A DNA stretch of 64,000 nt from Lachnospiraceae bacterium (GCA_021769135.1 JAETTM010000007.1:95322-159321); one strand, 5' to 3'; shown: positions 32,143-41,251, counted from the first letter of the stretch. The notes: generated by a model not told the origin, from the sequence alone. Numbers and translations: made by a program.

Positions 32143-32976
32143 ATGAAAAATATACAAAACACCCCAGAGTATAACGTAAAGCGGTTCGATTTATTTGCCA
32201 TTTTGCTATCCGTAGTCAATGACGAGAACGCCGCCAACAATACAAACCGAATTATCGCCGACTATCTGCTCCGAAATCTGCACCGTCTGAACGTTCTAAC
32301 CATTTATGATGTGGCAGAGGAATGTTTTGTGTCCAGAAGTTCCATCCACCGTTTTCTGCGGCAGATTGGTTTTGACCAGTTCAGTTATCTGGGAAAATAT
32401 ATCCAGGATTCTTACCAGCATTATCAGGCTTATTATGACTATGTAAACCGGGAAAACTTTATCGATGAAGTGAAATCAAAAATGAACGACATGATGAATG
32501 ATATCTCACAGCTTTCAGATACGGATGCTGTGAAAAATCTGGTAGGATTGATTCATCGCTATGAGAAAGTTTATATGCTGATTGCCAGCACTTCGGGCAG
32601 TGCCGCCACTCATTTTCAGGAAGAACTGCTCACCATCGGCAAGCTGATTTATGTAAGAACAAGCGCCCATGTGGACGTTAATTCCTTTGCTGAACTGGAT
32701 GAGAATGCCCTTTTAATTACCTGTTCCATCACGGGCAATTATGCCTTCGCCGTATCCAAGACTCTGGAAAATGTAAGCGCTGCAAAGATTCTGATTACCC
32801 TGAATCATACGGACGTGTTTAAAAAGTATTATGATAAAATCATTTATATGAGCAGATTGGTGCAAAGCGATAACAGCATCCATTCCAATGGGCTCCGGGA
32901 TGTATATACGAAATATGGGCTGCTGTTCTTTTTGGATATCGTTTATCACCAGTATGCGAAGGAGTATGTGAAGTAA
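32143..32976 (+). CDS. MurR/RpiR-family transcriptional regulator
   Basis: The 277-residue protein has an N-terminal HTH of RpiR type (LTIYDVAEECFVSRSSIHRFLRQIGF) and a C-terminal SIS sugar-phosphate isomerase-like domain (YMLIASTSGSAATHFQEELL, NALLITCSITGNYAFAVSKTL). Such proteins sense phosphosugars and control sugar use genes. It is divergent from the GH1-PTS-GH1 operon and is its likely regulator, responding perhaps to a glucoside 6-phosphate. The ATG at 32143 lies directly behind the promoter, so the message is probably leaderless. The protein begins a little before the family's conserved FDLFAILLSVVN helix, which supports the start. Confidence 0.88.
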   Translation: MKNIQNTPEYNVKRFDLFAILLSVVNDENAANNTNRIIADYLLRNLHRLNVLTIYDVAEECFVSRSSIHRFLRQIGFDQFSYLGKYIQDSYQHYQAYYDYVNRENFIDEVKSKMNDMMNDISQLSDTDAVKNLVGLIHRYEKVYMLIASTSGSAATHFQEELLTIGKLIYVRTSAHVDVNSFAELDENALLITCSITGNYAFAVSKTLENVSAAKILITLNHTDVFKKYYDKIIYMSRLVQSDNSIHSNGLRDVYTKYGLLFFLDIVYHQYAKEYVK

Positions 32977-33132
32977 GAAGCCATGTAACCCTTTCAGTTT
33001 CCTGAAAGATGGCCTGTGTCCGTTTCTATTATACGGTTATTTCTGAAAATTGCCATTACCCTTCCCTCTCTTTCTGCACATCCCATTCAAAGAACGGGGG
33101 CTTTTCAAACCCCTCTCCCGAAAAAAGCAAAA

Positions 33133-33172
33133 AATAAGACTCAGAAAGAAATATTCCTTCCTGAGTTTTATT
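33133..33172. terminator. Bidirectional terminator between the RpiR gene and the toxin-antitoxin pair
   Basis: AAGACTCAGAAAG and CTTCCTGAGTTTT can pair, with A-rich and T-rich flanks. It separates convergent genes. Confidence 0.6.
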
Positions 33173-33214
33173 CTTTCAGTTTATTCGGTTGTCCGCCGTA
33201 AATACCGTCCAGTC

Positions 33215-34225
33215 CTACGATGCCATATCCAGCATGTCATGAATATAGGTCTTAAGCCCTTCTTCTGTTCCTATCCCATATTTACGGTTTATAGCTGCAT
33301 AGTATCTCATAATACGGTCTTTCGGCAGAAACTCGCTCGACGGAATACTGTCGTCATAACCCTTCCTGGCCTCCTTCCAAGGATCCTCATTATGCGTAAT
33401 CCGCTCCAGCACTTTTCCGCCGTACATACCGAATGTATTCACTACAAGATCGATTACGTTCTTCTCTTCTTCAGTCAGCGCTTCCGCCGTTCCTTCAAGC
33501 AGTGCAAACCGTGCGTCATCAATCGGATTATATTTGAAATCACGGAACAGCTCATACACTTCCGGATAGACCGGACCGTGTACCCATGCCCTGCAGTCCT
33601 CTTCAAAAATCGGCTTCCCATACAGTGCGGAATACACGCCCTGGATAAAATAAAGAAACTTCTGCAGCATTAGCGGCGTTACCTCTTCCAATTTTTCAAA
33701 GACATAAGCGATTACCCTGAGCATCTTTTCCGACACCGAAAACAGGCTCTCTATGCTGCCAGCCGATGCCATAGCTTTCTTATATGCCGCATCCGTCAGC
33801 TTCTCCCTGTTTTCCATGAGTTTCTGCTTCATATATGCCGGAGATGCCAGAGCAGCCCCCACTACATCCGAATACTCCTTTGAGGGCACCTGTCCTTCCA
33901 GATATCTCGGTATCGTCACCTCTCCAAATCCCAGGGCAAGAGACAACGGAGCCTTACCAATCTTATAGATCTTCATAAGCTTTTCGATGTCATCAATCGA
34001 CACCAAGCCTTCTACTGCCCTGTACTGCTCATCGATTTCCTGAACATTCTTATCAATAAGACCCGGAATGCTCATTTCCTCTCCGCACTCGGCACAAACC
34101 GCCACGGTAATCCCGAATGTGTAGTTCCTATCCCTTATATTCTTCACGATGTTCTTTTTCTGTAAAAGGTACTCCGTCTCTTTCCTGCACTCGATACAGA
34201 AATCTCTTCTTCCCTTCTCTGTCAT
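33215..34225 (-). CDS. Antitoxin-like protein: MqsA-type zinc finger/HTH plus Panacea (DUF4065/SocA) domain
   Basis: The 336-residue protein has an N-terminal zinc motif (FCIECRKE ... CAECGEE), an Xre-like HTH (LVSIDDIEKLMKIYKIG, then FGEVTIPRYLEGQVPS), and a C-terminal Panacea domain (MLRVIAYVFEKLEEVTPLML, QKFLYFIQGVYSALYGKPI, AWVHGPVYPEVYELFRDF). Panacea-domain proteins neutralise many different toxins, and MqsA-type N-termini bind operator DNA. The start is set at the ATG at 34225 with GGAGGT eight bases before it; a TTG at 34240 also has a ribosome site. It lies 27 bp after the small gene upstream, an order (toxin then antitoxin) known from mqsRA. The assignment as antitoxin is inferred from domain content and context. 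Confidence 0.75.
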   Translation of the reverse strand: MTEKGRRDFCIECRKETEYLLQKKNIVKNIRDRNYTFGITVAVCAECGEEMSIPGLIDKNVQEIDEQYRAVEGLVSIDDIEKLMKIYKIGKAPLSLALGFGEVTIPRYLEGQVPSKEYSDVVGAALASPAYMKQKLMENREKLTDAAYKKAMASAGSIESLFSVSEKMLRVIAYVFEKLEEVTPLMLQKFLYFIQGVYSALYGKPIFEEDCRAWVHGPVYPEVYELFRDFKYNPIDDARFALLEGTAEALTEEEKNVIDLVVNTFGMYGGKVLERITHNEDPWKEARKGYDDSIPSSEFLPKDRIMRYYAAINRKYGIGTEEGLKTYIHDMLDMAS

Positions 34226-34252
34226 AATGGCCACCTCCAATTTACCTCCTGA

Positions 34253-34639
34253 TTATTTGAAATAGTATGTAAGCGGATACTTCTGCTTATGGAACGAAAT
34301 CACAATTACAAAACAGTTTTCCAGCTTGTTGAACTTGATATACATAGAAACCGTCTTTTCCTCCGTTCCGTTTCTTTCCAAAAGGACAACATCCTTGCCA
34401 AATACATACAGTTTTTCGTGTTCAAAGCCCTTATGCTCATTCTGCAGAATCTCTGAAAAATCCATTACAGTCAAGCTCAGTATTATTTCCTTTGCTTTCA
34501 CTTCGTCTATTACATAATCCAGGAACAGATTGATGTTATCCTGCCGTCTGGCATTCCGGTCAAGCCGGTAATTGTTATTCTCCACAGCCTCTTTCACTTC
34601 GGAAAGATACTGCTCAATATCTTTATAATCTATATTCAA
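34253..34639 (-). CDS. Putative toxin of a Panacea-type toxin-antitoxin pair
   Basis: This 128-residue protein of unknown fold lies immediately upstream of the MqsA/Panacea protein. A longer frame opens at 34720, but that TTG lies in the -35 box and the ATG at 34690 sits against the -10, so neither can be used. The TTG at 34639 has GGAGG eight bases upstream and is chosen. The sequence has helical N-terminal (IEQYLSEVKEAVENNNYRLD) and beta-rich C-terminal parts ending FVIVISFHKQKYPLTYYF. The C-terminal strands recall RelE/MqsR-like RNase folds, but no catalytic set can be pointed out. Toxicity is inferred only from the partner. Confidence 0.55.
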   Translation of the reverse strand: MNIDYKDIEQYLSEVKEAVENNNYRLDRNARRQDNINLFLDYVIDEVKAKEIILSLTVMDFSEILQNEHKGFEHEKLYVFGKDVVLLERNGTEEKTVSMYIKFNKLENCFVIVISFHKQKYPLTYYFK

Positions 34640-34691
34640 TACTTTTTCCTCCGCGGAGTATGTGATATGATTTTTTATTTTTTCTATCATT

Positions 34692-34729
34692 AGTATAGCC
34701 TTATGATTGGATTTTGTCAATATCCAATC
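34692..34729 (-). promoter_or_regulatory. Promoter and operator of the toxin-antitoxin pair
   Basis: TTGACA (34720-34715), 17-bp spacer and TATACT (34697-34692) form a near-perfect promoter. It is embraced by an 8-bp perfect inverted repeat GATTGGAT/ATCCAATC (34705-34729) covering the -35, as expected for autoregulation by a DNA-binding antitoxin. Confidence 0.7.
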
Positions 34730-34757
34730 ACAGAAAGTGACTTGCTATGCGGTTTAG

Positions 34758-34838
34758 ATGAATCAAACACGGCAGCTGCGATTTGCATTAGAACATTTAG
34801 AATTCATTCCTGAAAACGATGAAAATAGCGACAAATAG
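34758..34838 (+). pseudogene. Short remnant of a gene end followed by a hairpin
   Basis: A 26-codon frame, MNQTRQLRFALEHLEF then IPENDENSDK, ends at 34838 and is followed at once by a perfect 8-bp hairpin AGGAGGGG/CCCCTCCT (34837-34858). There is no ribosome site. It looks like the tail of a lost gene with its terminator. Family not recognised. Confidence 0.3.
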
Positions 34839-34858
34839 GAGGGGTATTTTCCCCTCCT
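34837..34858. terminator. Perfect 8-bp hairpin, terminator-like
   Basis: AGGAGGGG TATTTT CCCCTCCT. There is no T-run on either side, so its strength as a terminator is doubtful; it may belong to the remnant gene before it. Confidence 0.35.
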
Positions 34859-34907
34859 CAATTAAGAGCTTACATTTACATATTTAACTTGCGGCCCCAA
34901 TACCCCA

Positions 34908-35741
34908 CTACTGATTCAAATATCTCATCACTCCCATATGTATCGCCCAAGCCGCCTTCTCCTGATAAATCTCCGTATTCAGTTTTTCTTCCTCTTCCCT
35001 ATTGGAGAGGAAGCCGCACTCCACAATCACAATAGGCCGCGATGTCTTCTTCAGCAGATAATAGCTGTCATTGGCCTTAGCCTCCCGCTTATTTTCCGGG
35101 TCCACGCCGGTTATGAAGCATTCCTGAATCAGTTCCGCCAGTTTTTTCCCGGTAGTACTCCCTGTATAATAAAATACCTGTGCCCCATGAACGTATTCCT
35201 CATGATAACTGTTCTGATGGACGCTCACTACGATTTCCGGCTGGGCCTCTTCGATAATGGCAATACGGCGTTTCATATCCTGCACTTTTTTATTGGAAGC
35301 ATTTTCATCATACAGCCCGTTCCCGTCCGTCCTTGTCATAATCACTTCCACATCTTCCGCTTCCAGAAATTTTTTCAGCTTTTCCGCTATTTCCAAATTG
35401 ATATCCTTTTCCAAGGACCCATTGATGCCCACTTTACCAGGGTCGGCCCCTCCGTGTCCGGCATCGATGACCACACAGAATTTCGCCTTTCCTTCCCCGT
35501 TTTCTCCCTTCCCGTTTCTCCTCCCTGCATCCCCTTCTTTTCCGGAAGTTCCCTTTCCTGTCTCTCCGGTTCCGCCCCGCCCGGTCACCGCTTCCCAGAA
35601 TCCTCCCTTGCCGTCCTCTCGTTCCACCACATCGTCCGAATTAACATAGGCGGCACCTTCCCCCGCCACGAAGTACATCGAAACAAGAAGAATTGCCGCC
35701 ATAATTATCCTTAAAATCTTACCCTGTTTTTCCTCCATCAT
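34908..35741 (-). CDS. N-acetylmuramoyl-L-alanine amidase, Amidase_3 type
   Basis: This 277-residue protein has an N-terminal membrane anchor/signal (ILRIIMAAILLVSMYFVAG), a Gly/Lys-rich linker (about 42-82) and the zinc-dependent amidase domain. Catalytic and metal motifs are VIDAGHGGADPG, SLEKDINLEIAEKL, the His of VVSVHQNS and the Glu of IVIVECGFLSN. It cleaves the bond between N-acetylmuramic acid and L-alanine in peptidoglycan and acts outside the membrane. CwlD and AmiC are family relatives; CwlD works in spore cortex formation, but nothing here decides this. It lies downstream of the small unknown gene and the GH18 gene on the same strand. Confidence 0.9.
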   Translation of the reverse strand: MMEEKQGKILRIIMAAILLVSMYFVAGEGAAYVNSDDVVEREDGKGGFWEAVTGRGGTGETGKGTSGKEGDAGRRNGKGENGEGKAKFCVVIDAGHGGADPGKVGINGSLEKDINLEIAEKLKKFLEAEDVEVIMTRTDGNGLYDENASNKKVQDMKRRIAIIEEAQPEIVVSVHQNSYHEEYVHGAQVFYYTGSTTGKKLAELIQECFITGVDPENKREAKANDSYYLLKKTSRPIVIVECGFLSNREEEEKLNTEIYQEKAAWAIHMGVMRYLNQ

Positions 35742-35866
35742 CCATCTACCGCTCTGCTCTCATCCATTTAATACAACTTATGAAGCAAAGCGGCAAAAAA
35801 TGTATATTCCCCCGGCCATTCCGCAGACATACCAATTTAGCTTCGGCCCATTGCCCACATGGCTGT

Positions 35867-36112
35867 TCAAATATCCCCTTCCAGTTCCGTGCTGTCATTG
35901 TATACTGGACATACTATATTGCCTTGTGCAAACAGCTTATCCGATTCCGCATTAGTTTCCTTGCCTATAAACCCAACTGTATATACATCCGCACCGTTGC
36001 TTTTGACAAGCATAATCCATGTATCGTATATATCGCTCAACTGGTCTTTGTCCTTTACCTCCATCCCGATATATAAGTCTTCTAATGTAAATTTATTATT
36101 AATTATTTCCAT
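35867..36112 (-). CDS. Hypothetical 81-residue protein
   Basis: The small acidic protein MEIINNKFTLEDLYIGMEVK... has mixed beta/alpha composition (DTWIMLVKSNGADVYTVGFI, CPVYNDSTELEGD). GGAAGGGGAT lies 12 bases before the ATG, a little far. It fills the gap between the amidase and the GH18 gene on the same strand, with normal codon composition. No family is recognised and no function is proposed. Confidence 0.5.
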   Translation of the reverse strand: MEIINNKFTLEDLYIGMEVKDKDQLSDIYDTWIMLVKSNGADVYTVGFIGKETNAESDKLFAQGNIVCPVYNDSTELEGDI

Positions 36113-36226
36113 AGGGCAATCCCCTTCCTTATTCCTTTAATATGACCATATGCCATCCAAAATACTTATAAAACCTAAATACTCACTTCAGCCCATTGCC
36201 CACGGAAACAAAAACGTCTCTCCCTC

Positions 36227-37978
36227 CTACTGCCCGGATATATTCAAATAATTCCCAATCACATCCCATATGGACGCTTTCTCGAATCCCAGCTTCCAGG
36301 CTGCCACCCCTGCAATATTATATTTCTGCATGATGTTCAGCTTAGCTTCTATGGACTGCTCGTCCTCCAGCCATACTTGGTAGAAAGTACCGCCTTCCTG
36401 TACCTCCCCGTAATTCTGGCAAGTCACCTCATCCCAGCGCACCTCGATGTTATGGTTGTCCACAAACTGCTCCGCCAGTTCCATGCCCACGGCTTCACTG
36501 GTCAAATTGGCTCCTTCGCTTTTCCATATACGGGTATAAAACGGAACGGCATTGATTACCTTTTCCGGCGGAACCTCATTTACCGTCTTCTGGATTCCCT
36601 CTTCCACAAAGCCGATGGACGCTACGCTCCCCGCTTCCTGGCTCCCATTATAGTGTTCGTCATAACCCATAATAATCACATAATCGGCAAATACCCCCTG
36701 CTCGCCTCTTTCATAATGGTCGTTAAATCCCCTGGGCACATAATTATCCACGGAAAGCACAATCCCATTCTTTCTGCATTCCACGGAAAGTTCCCTGATA
36801 AACTGGATAAAATGCTCTCCGGCATCCTGGGTAAGCCCCTCAAAATCTATATTAATGCCGTCCAAGTCATATTCCAACGCCGCATCCACCAGCCCCTGAA
36901 TCAAATAAGCCCGTTTGGATGTATAAGACAGCACCTCATAGGTCTCCACGTCCTGATTTGTAAAATTATCAATCAACGCCCACACTTCCAGCCCCATATC
37001 GTGCGCTTTGTCCACATAGCTTTGGGATGCAAAGCTGGAAAAATTCCCATCATTATCGGTCAGGGCAAACCATGTCGGGGAAATCACATTTACCCCTTTC
37101 GTGTTTTCCAGTGCGGATTCCAAAGTATCGTTCCCCGCTGTTCCCGCCACCGCATGCCAAGCCAGGTTAATTTTATATGGTTTGGAAATGCTGGTAAATT
37201 CCGGGTTCACAAAGGCCGATATATTTTCGGTTTGAGGCTGCGGCTGTACGCTCACGTCTCCTGCGCCGTTTTCCGCCAGCCGTTTATTTTCAACATATCC
37301 GATAATAGCATCCTCCGTCTTAACCTTGCTCCAATTCTCCATTTCCTCTAATACAGCCACTTGTTCGCCCGCCGCCATATCCTTTAAAATAGGGCTTTTT
37401 ACTCCGCCTTGATAACGCACCGCCGTATCCTTTAAGATTTCCGCCGTTTTCATGCTTTCCCCGGCATAGCCTTCCGCATAAACCTGCATACGATCCGGTT
37501 CCGTAAAGGTCTGGTAAGTATAATCCGTAAACAGCTTCACATAATCAGCCGCTATATACAGCGTTTCCCCGCTGCCATCATAAGCCTGGGCATACCTGGC
37601 CGCCGGATATCCCAAATCCGCCGCCCCATCCTTCGTCATATAGGAAGAGGAACCGATTTCCACCCTTACCGTATCGTCCGGCAGAGTATAGAGCAAAAGC
37701 TGCTCATTCTTGTCCTCATAAAATCTCTCATTAAAATATTTATGGACAGTGGCCAAATCAAAATAATATGCCCCATCCATCAGCCTGGCCGATTCCTCCA
37801 CTCTCTCGTCTCCAAGGACAATGGCCACCTCACCTTCGCTGTCTATGCCAAAATATTCCTCCAAATCCGCCCTTTCCTTTGAATAGGAATATTTATCCAC
37901 CAATTTTGCGCCGACGCTAATTGCAATAACTACAATAATAAGGACGATTGCAGTTATTGCCGGAATTAATCTCTTCAT
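36227..37978 (-). CDS. GH18-type glycoside hydrolase with SH3 domain, membrane-anchored
   Basis: The 583-residue protein has an N-terminal anchor (LIPAITAIVLIIVVIAISVG) and, at about residues 75-165, a copper-amine-oxidase-like or YaaH-type N-terminal region. A bacterial SH3 segment follows (GGVKSPILKDMAAGEQVAVL ... GYVENKRL), then a GH18 barrel with the catalytic motif DGINIDFEGL (Glu as acid) and FADYVIIMGYDEHY. Family relatives include the spore proteins YaaH and YdhD, which act on peptidoglycan or amino sugars. The ORF is complete. Its downstream neighbours on the same strand are the small unknown gene and the amidase, both also envelope-related. Confidence 0.85.
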   Translation of the reverse strand: MKRLIPAITAIVLIIVVIAISVGAKLVDKYSYSKERADLEEYFGIDSEGEVAIVLGDERVEESARLMDGAYYFDLATVHKYFNERFYEDKNEQLLLYTLPDDTVRVEIGSSSYMTKDGAADLGYPAARYAQAYDGSGETLYIAADYVKLFTDYTYQTFTEPDRMQVYAEGYAGESMKTAEILKDTAVRYQGGVKSPILKDMAAGEQVAVLEEMENWSKVKTEDAIIGYVENKRLAENGAGDVSVQPQPQTENISAFVNPEFTSISKPYKINLAWHAVAGTAGNDTLESALENTKGVNVISPTWFALTDNDGNFSSFASQSYVDKAHDMGLEVWALIDNFTNQDVETYEVLSYTSKRAYLIQGLVDAALEYDLDGINIDFEGLTQDAGEHFIQFIRELSVECRKNGIVLSVDNYVPRGFNDHYERGEQGVFADYVIIMGYDEHYNGSQEAGSVASIGFVEEGIQKTVNEVPPEKVINAVPFYTRIWKSEGANLTSEAVGMELAEQFVDNHNIEVRWDEVTCQNYGEVQEGGTFYQVWLEDEQSIEAKLNIMQKYNIAGVAAWKLGFEKASIWDVIGNYLNISGQ

Positions 37979-38756
37979 ATATCCAGCTCCCTTCCAACCG
38001 TCCTTTATTATAGCAAACTATTTGAGTACCGTCATTACTTTATTTGACTTTTTCTTGCTTTTTTTGACGGCATGCCATAAATCGCTTGGGGGTCTTCCAG
38101 TTTATAGTTACGGCATGCCGCCCTTTACTACAGTTCAGCCCGGCTGCCCTGTCATTCATTCTTACTTTTGCAGAGAAATGTTATCTTGTTTTTCCACCAA
38201 AAAGAGATACGTGATATATTTTTTATGATACTTTTCGGTAAACTGACAATACTAAACAGTGCTTGAAAAAAACGGAACGCCCGGACGTGTAAATAAAATA
38301 CTAAAAATAAAATTACCCTTTTTAAAAATAATATTCGCAGTGTGAATTATAATAACGTGAACAACATTGGAAAATTTTATTTTTCGGACAAGCACATAAG
38401 CTTGTAAGACTTCTCCCATAATAATTTATTATTAATATTTCATTATTAATAGCTTGGGGAGAAAAGATTAAATTGAAACAAAATTGCCTATAATTAACAT
38501 GCCTCCTTCCGTCACAGACTATCCGGAAGCATTCCGTGAAACCAATTATATCAAAGGTTTCCATTTATTGCAAGGATTTTTAAAAAAATTGTCGAATTTT
38601 TATAAAAAATCTTTAAACACTGCGGAATTCTATTGACTTAAATTTAAAGAAAGTATAATATACTTTTAACTGTAAAGTATTAATTAAAAAGAATTTAGTT
38701 CAGGTTAGTCACAATATAAACAGGTGGCAGTATCATAATAGTGAGGATGTGATAAC
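37979..38756. other. 778-bp intergenic region, A/T-rich, with the mecA promoter
   Basis: No gene is supported; short frames on either strand have no ribosome site and low-quality sequence. Features seen are a pair of GGCATGCC palindromes at 38069-38076 and 38112-38119 with ATAAA/TTTAT inside, which can fold together, and the mecA promoter near 38633. The middle (38240-38600) is strongly A/T-rich with several short inverted repeats. Confidence 0.5.
38633..38661 (+). promoter_or_regulatory. mecA promoter
   Basis: TTGACT (38633-38638) with TATAAT at 15 bp or TAATAT (38656-38661) at 17 bp. The leader is about 90 bp long. Confidence 0.6.
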
Positions 38757-39536
38757 ATGAAAATTGAAAAAGTAAATGACCATCAGATTCGCTGTACACT
38801 AACAAGGGAAGACTTGGCCGACCGTGAATTGAAAATCAGTGAACTTGCATACGGAACAGAAAAGGCGAAGAACCTTTTTCGCGATATGATGCAGCAGGCA
38901 TCGTATGAATTTGGTTTTGAGGCTGAAGACATTCCGTTAATGATAGAAGCCATTCCTCTTAACTCAGAATGCATTGTGCTTATCATCACCAAAGTAGAGG
39001 ATCCGGAAGAGCTGGATACGCGCTTCTCAAAGTTCGCGCCCTCTGTTCACGATTCGGACGGCGATTTGGATGAGATGTTGGATAGCCTGACAGAAGGCGC
39101 AGATGATGTGTTGGATTTATTTAAGAAAATCCATGAAGGCAAGTTTGCAGATGCCTTGGAAAAAGCATCTTCCCCTTCTCAGCCCCGCGAAAAGCAGGCC
39201 AAAAAAAATACGAAAAAGCAGGAAGAAGATGCCGGCGAACAGGAACTTGTACGGATTTTTTCCTTCGATTCCATCCGCACAGTGACAAGGATTTCCCATG
39301 TGCTTGCCGGATGCTATAGCGAAAACAATTCCTTATACAAAAACGAAAATGCGCACCGATACGTTTTAGTCGTTTCCAAAGGAGCACACACGCCGGAACA
39401 GTTCAATAAGGTATGCAATATTTTATCCGAATACGGTACGGTAGAAAAATATGTGTCCGCAGGGGAAGCATATCTGGAAGAGCATTTCAATCCCATTATC
39501 AGGGAAAATGCTTTGCAGTCTTTGTGCCAGATATAA
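38757..39536 (+). CDS. mecA: MecA-like adaptor protein
   Basis: The 259-residue protein resembles MecA/YpbH adaptors that deliver substrates to the ClpC ATPase. The N-terminal substrate-binding domain starts MKIEKVNDHQIRCTLTREDL and includes FRDMMQQASYEFGFEAEDIPL. An acidic/Lys-rich linker (about 105-160) precedes the C-terminal ClpC-binding domain (VRIFSFDSIRTVTRISHVL, LVVSKGAHTPEQFNKVCNIL, YLEEHFNPII). GAGGATG lies before the start. In Bacillus, MecA controls competence by degradation of ComK; the target in this organism is unknown. The gene is alone and ends in a strong terminator. Confidence 0.9.
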   Translation: MKIEKVNDHQIRCTLTREDLADRELKISELAYGTEKAKNLFRDMMQQASYEFGFEAEDIPLMIEAIPLNSECIVLIITKVEDPEELDTRFSKFAPSVHDSDGDLDEMLDSLTEGADDVLDLFKKIHEGKFADALEKASSPSQPREKQAKKNTKKQEEDAGEQELVRIFSFDSIRTVTRISHVLAGCYSENNSLYKNENAHRYVLVVSKGAHTPEQFNKVCNILSEYGTVEKYVSAGEAYLEEHFNPIIRENALQSLCQI

Positions 39537-39538
39537 TT

Positions 39539-39579
39539 AAAGGGGCCGTTGCACCGAATTGGTGCACAGCCCCTTTTTT
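39539..39579 (+). terminator. Terminator after mecA
   Basis: AAAGGGGC and TGCACC pair with GGTGCA and GCCCCTTT around GAATT; six T follow. Near-perfect rho-independent hairpin. Confidence 0.85.
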
Positions 39580-39628
39580 AATGCGCAGCCTCTTCTCTGC
39601 CCGTCATTTTCTTTCATACCATCCGGAA

Positions 39629-41251
39629 TTACTCCGCCTCCCACTCCCCCCTTAAAAACTCCATCCTTTTCTCAAGGAAATCCGTCACCTCCTGCACCTG
39701 TTCGCGATACGCTTCCCCAATCTGGGCCAGGTCCTGACACTGGCAGCGGTTCCAGCGGATATAATCCATCACAGCGCTTTTCTCCATTTCCTCCCCCCAA
39801 AGGGCCAATTCCCGCCGGATAAGCTGCTCCAAGTAAGGATACAGCGTTTCTTCATAAACGCCCACAATCTCCTGATAGATAGCCTCATTATAATACATAA
39901 GCTGCCACCACTTAAAGGCGCCCGGCGTCTCCCTTGCCGAAAAGCCTTCCGGGTCAAGATAATCGATGCCTTCCTGAAACCTGTCCGTGCCGTACGCACA
40001 GTCATAATCCCATACCGGCCCCGCATAGAGAACCCCTTCCCGGTCTTTGTAGAAATATTGGCTGGTGGAGGAACAGTCAATGTTTTTGCTCACCTCTTCC
40101 ACCAGATATTTGGCCACAAAGCTGGGGATATCGATATAATAAGAAAGTTCCTCAGCCCCCTTCTGCCCCGCTGCGGCCATCAGCACGCCCTCGCACTCCT
40201 GCACATAATCGGATATGTACCGGTACTGCTCTTCCGACAAGCGGGAAGGCGATTTGGACACCACATATGCGCCGCCCCCCAATATAAACCCGCTGGCTTC
40301 ATCCCCATAGCGTTCCGCCTGGTCCATTTCCAGAATATATCCCCCTGTAATATCCTCCGGATTTTTTTCAAAATCCCACCATTTCCCGGTAATTGACTGA
40401 TTCCAGTCATCCCATGCGGCTCCAGTTGTCACTTGGGAAACCTCACCCTGATAACGGTTCAGCAATTCCGTTTCTTCCTCCAAATTCCAAATCCCCAGGC
40501 TTTCCGGCGTTATCCTCCGATAAATCTCATAAACCCCTTCAAAGGAATTGTTCACATACAAATTCACGCGGCACCCCTCTTCATGGAATGCTCCCATGGC
40601 CTCTGCCATGCCCCCCGATATGCGGTTCCGCAGAAAGCTGATATCGTTGGAAGCGACCAGCGCAAATTCCGATTCCTTGCCGCTGTTCCCCGGCATCAGA
40701 ACCGCCTCGCTAAGGGTGATGTTAAACGGCTTCTTTTCCTTTCCCCAGCTGCTGTTCCCCCTGCCCCTAATCCTTTCCAGACCGCCCGCGTATACGCATC
40801 CCCCATCGGCATCCAGAATAAGAGCCTGTCCTGTATCGGAAAGGCTTTTATCGGAACTGATATAGGAAAGGTCGTTTTCCAGCGTTAAAAAAATGGAAGG
40901 TATCTCCGAGCCGGTCAACAGCGTAATCCGCTGTCCCGTATCCATTTCCATTGTCAGCCCGGATTCTATTCTGCCCGTAGGGAAAGCCCTGCCCATCCTC
41001 TCCACCACAAGGCTGTTCCCTTCTGTCCAGGAGGGGAGGCAAAGATAATAGTTCCCGTTATCCGCTAAAAAGGCGTTTATTACTGCCCTGCAATCTCCGG
41101 ACTGGATTTCTGCCGTTATGGAATCTTCCGCGGCGGTGCCATTGGCGCTCCAGACAAACACCGCCTTGGATTGTTTCCTGCTCAAAAGCAAGCATATGGC
41201 GAATAGAAAGGAAAAAGCAGACAATACTGCAAGTTTCGCTTTATTACTCAT
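39629..41251 (-). CDS. CotH kinase-fold protein, membrane-anchored
   Basis: The 540-residue protein starts with a signal anchor (MSNKAKLAVLSAFSFLFAIC). A CotH-type kinase fold follows: RIRGRGNSSWGKEKKPFNI, LVASNDISFLRNRIS, VNNSFEGVYEIYRRI, and the metal-binding GPVWDYDCAYGTDR. CotH proteins phosphorylate spore-coat proteins in Bacillus, and extracellular relatives in Clostridia accompany DUF4956 proteins. The start at 41251 overlaps the DUF4956 stop by eight bases, indicating coupling. The protein is the last member of the TetR-controlled operon. Its substrate is unknown. Confidence 0.85.
   Translation of the reverse strand: MSNKAKLAVLSAFSFLFAICLLLSRKQSKAVFVWSANGTAAEDSITAEIQSGDCRAVINAFLADNGNYYLCLPSWTEGNSLVVERMGRAFPTGRIESGLTMEMDTGQRITLLTGSEIPSIFLTLENDLSYISSDKSLSDTGQALILDADGGCVYAGGLERIRGRGNSSWGKEKKPFNITLSEAVLMPGNSGKESEFALVASNDISFLRNRISGGMAEAMGAFHEEGCRVNLYVNNSFEGVYEIYRRITPESLGIWNLEEETELLNRYQGEVSQVTTGAAWDDWNQSITGKWWDFEKNPEDITGGYILEMDQAERYGDEASGFILGGGAYVVSKSPSRLSEEQYRYISDYVQECEGVLMAAAGQKGAEELSYYIDIPSFVAKYLVEEVSKNIDCSSTSQYFYKDREGVLYAGPVWDYDCAYGTDRFQEGIDYLDPEGFSARETPGAFKWWQLMYYNEAIYQEIVGVYEETLYPYLEQLIRRELALWGEEMEKSAVMDYIRWNRCQCQDLAQIGEAYREQVQEVTDFLEKRMEFLRGEWEAE

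Noticed and set aside
34690..34720. Longer start for the putative toxin gene
   Set aside because: These codons are the -35 and -10 boxes of the promoter.
38069..38119. Paired GGCATGCC palindromes
   Set aside because: Short palindromes that can fold but have no copies or flanking duplication in the window; noted only as part of the intergenic region.
38022..38564. Short frames on both strands in the 778-bp region before mecA
   Set aside because: Low-complexity, A/T-driven frames without ribosome sites or family resemblance.
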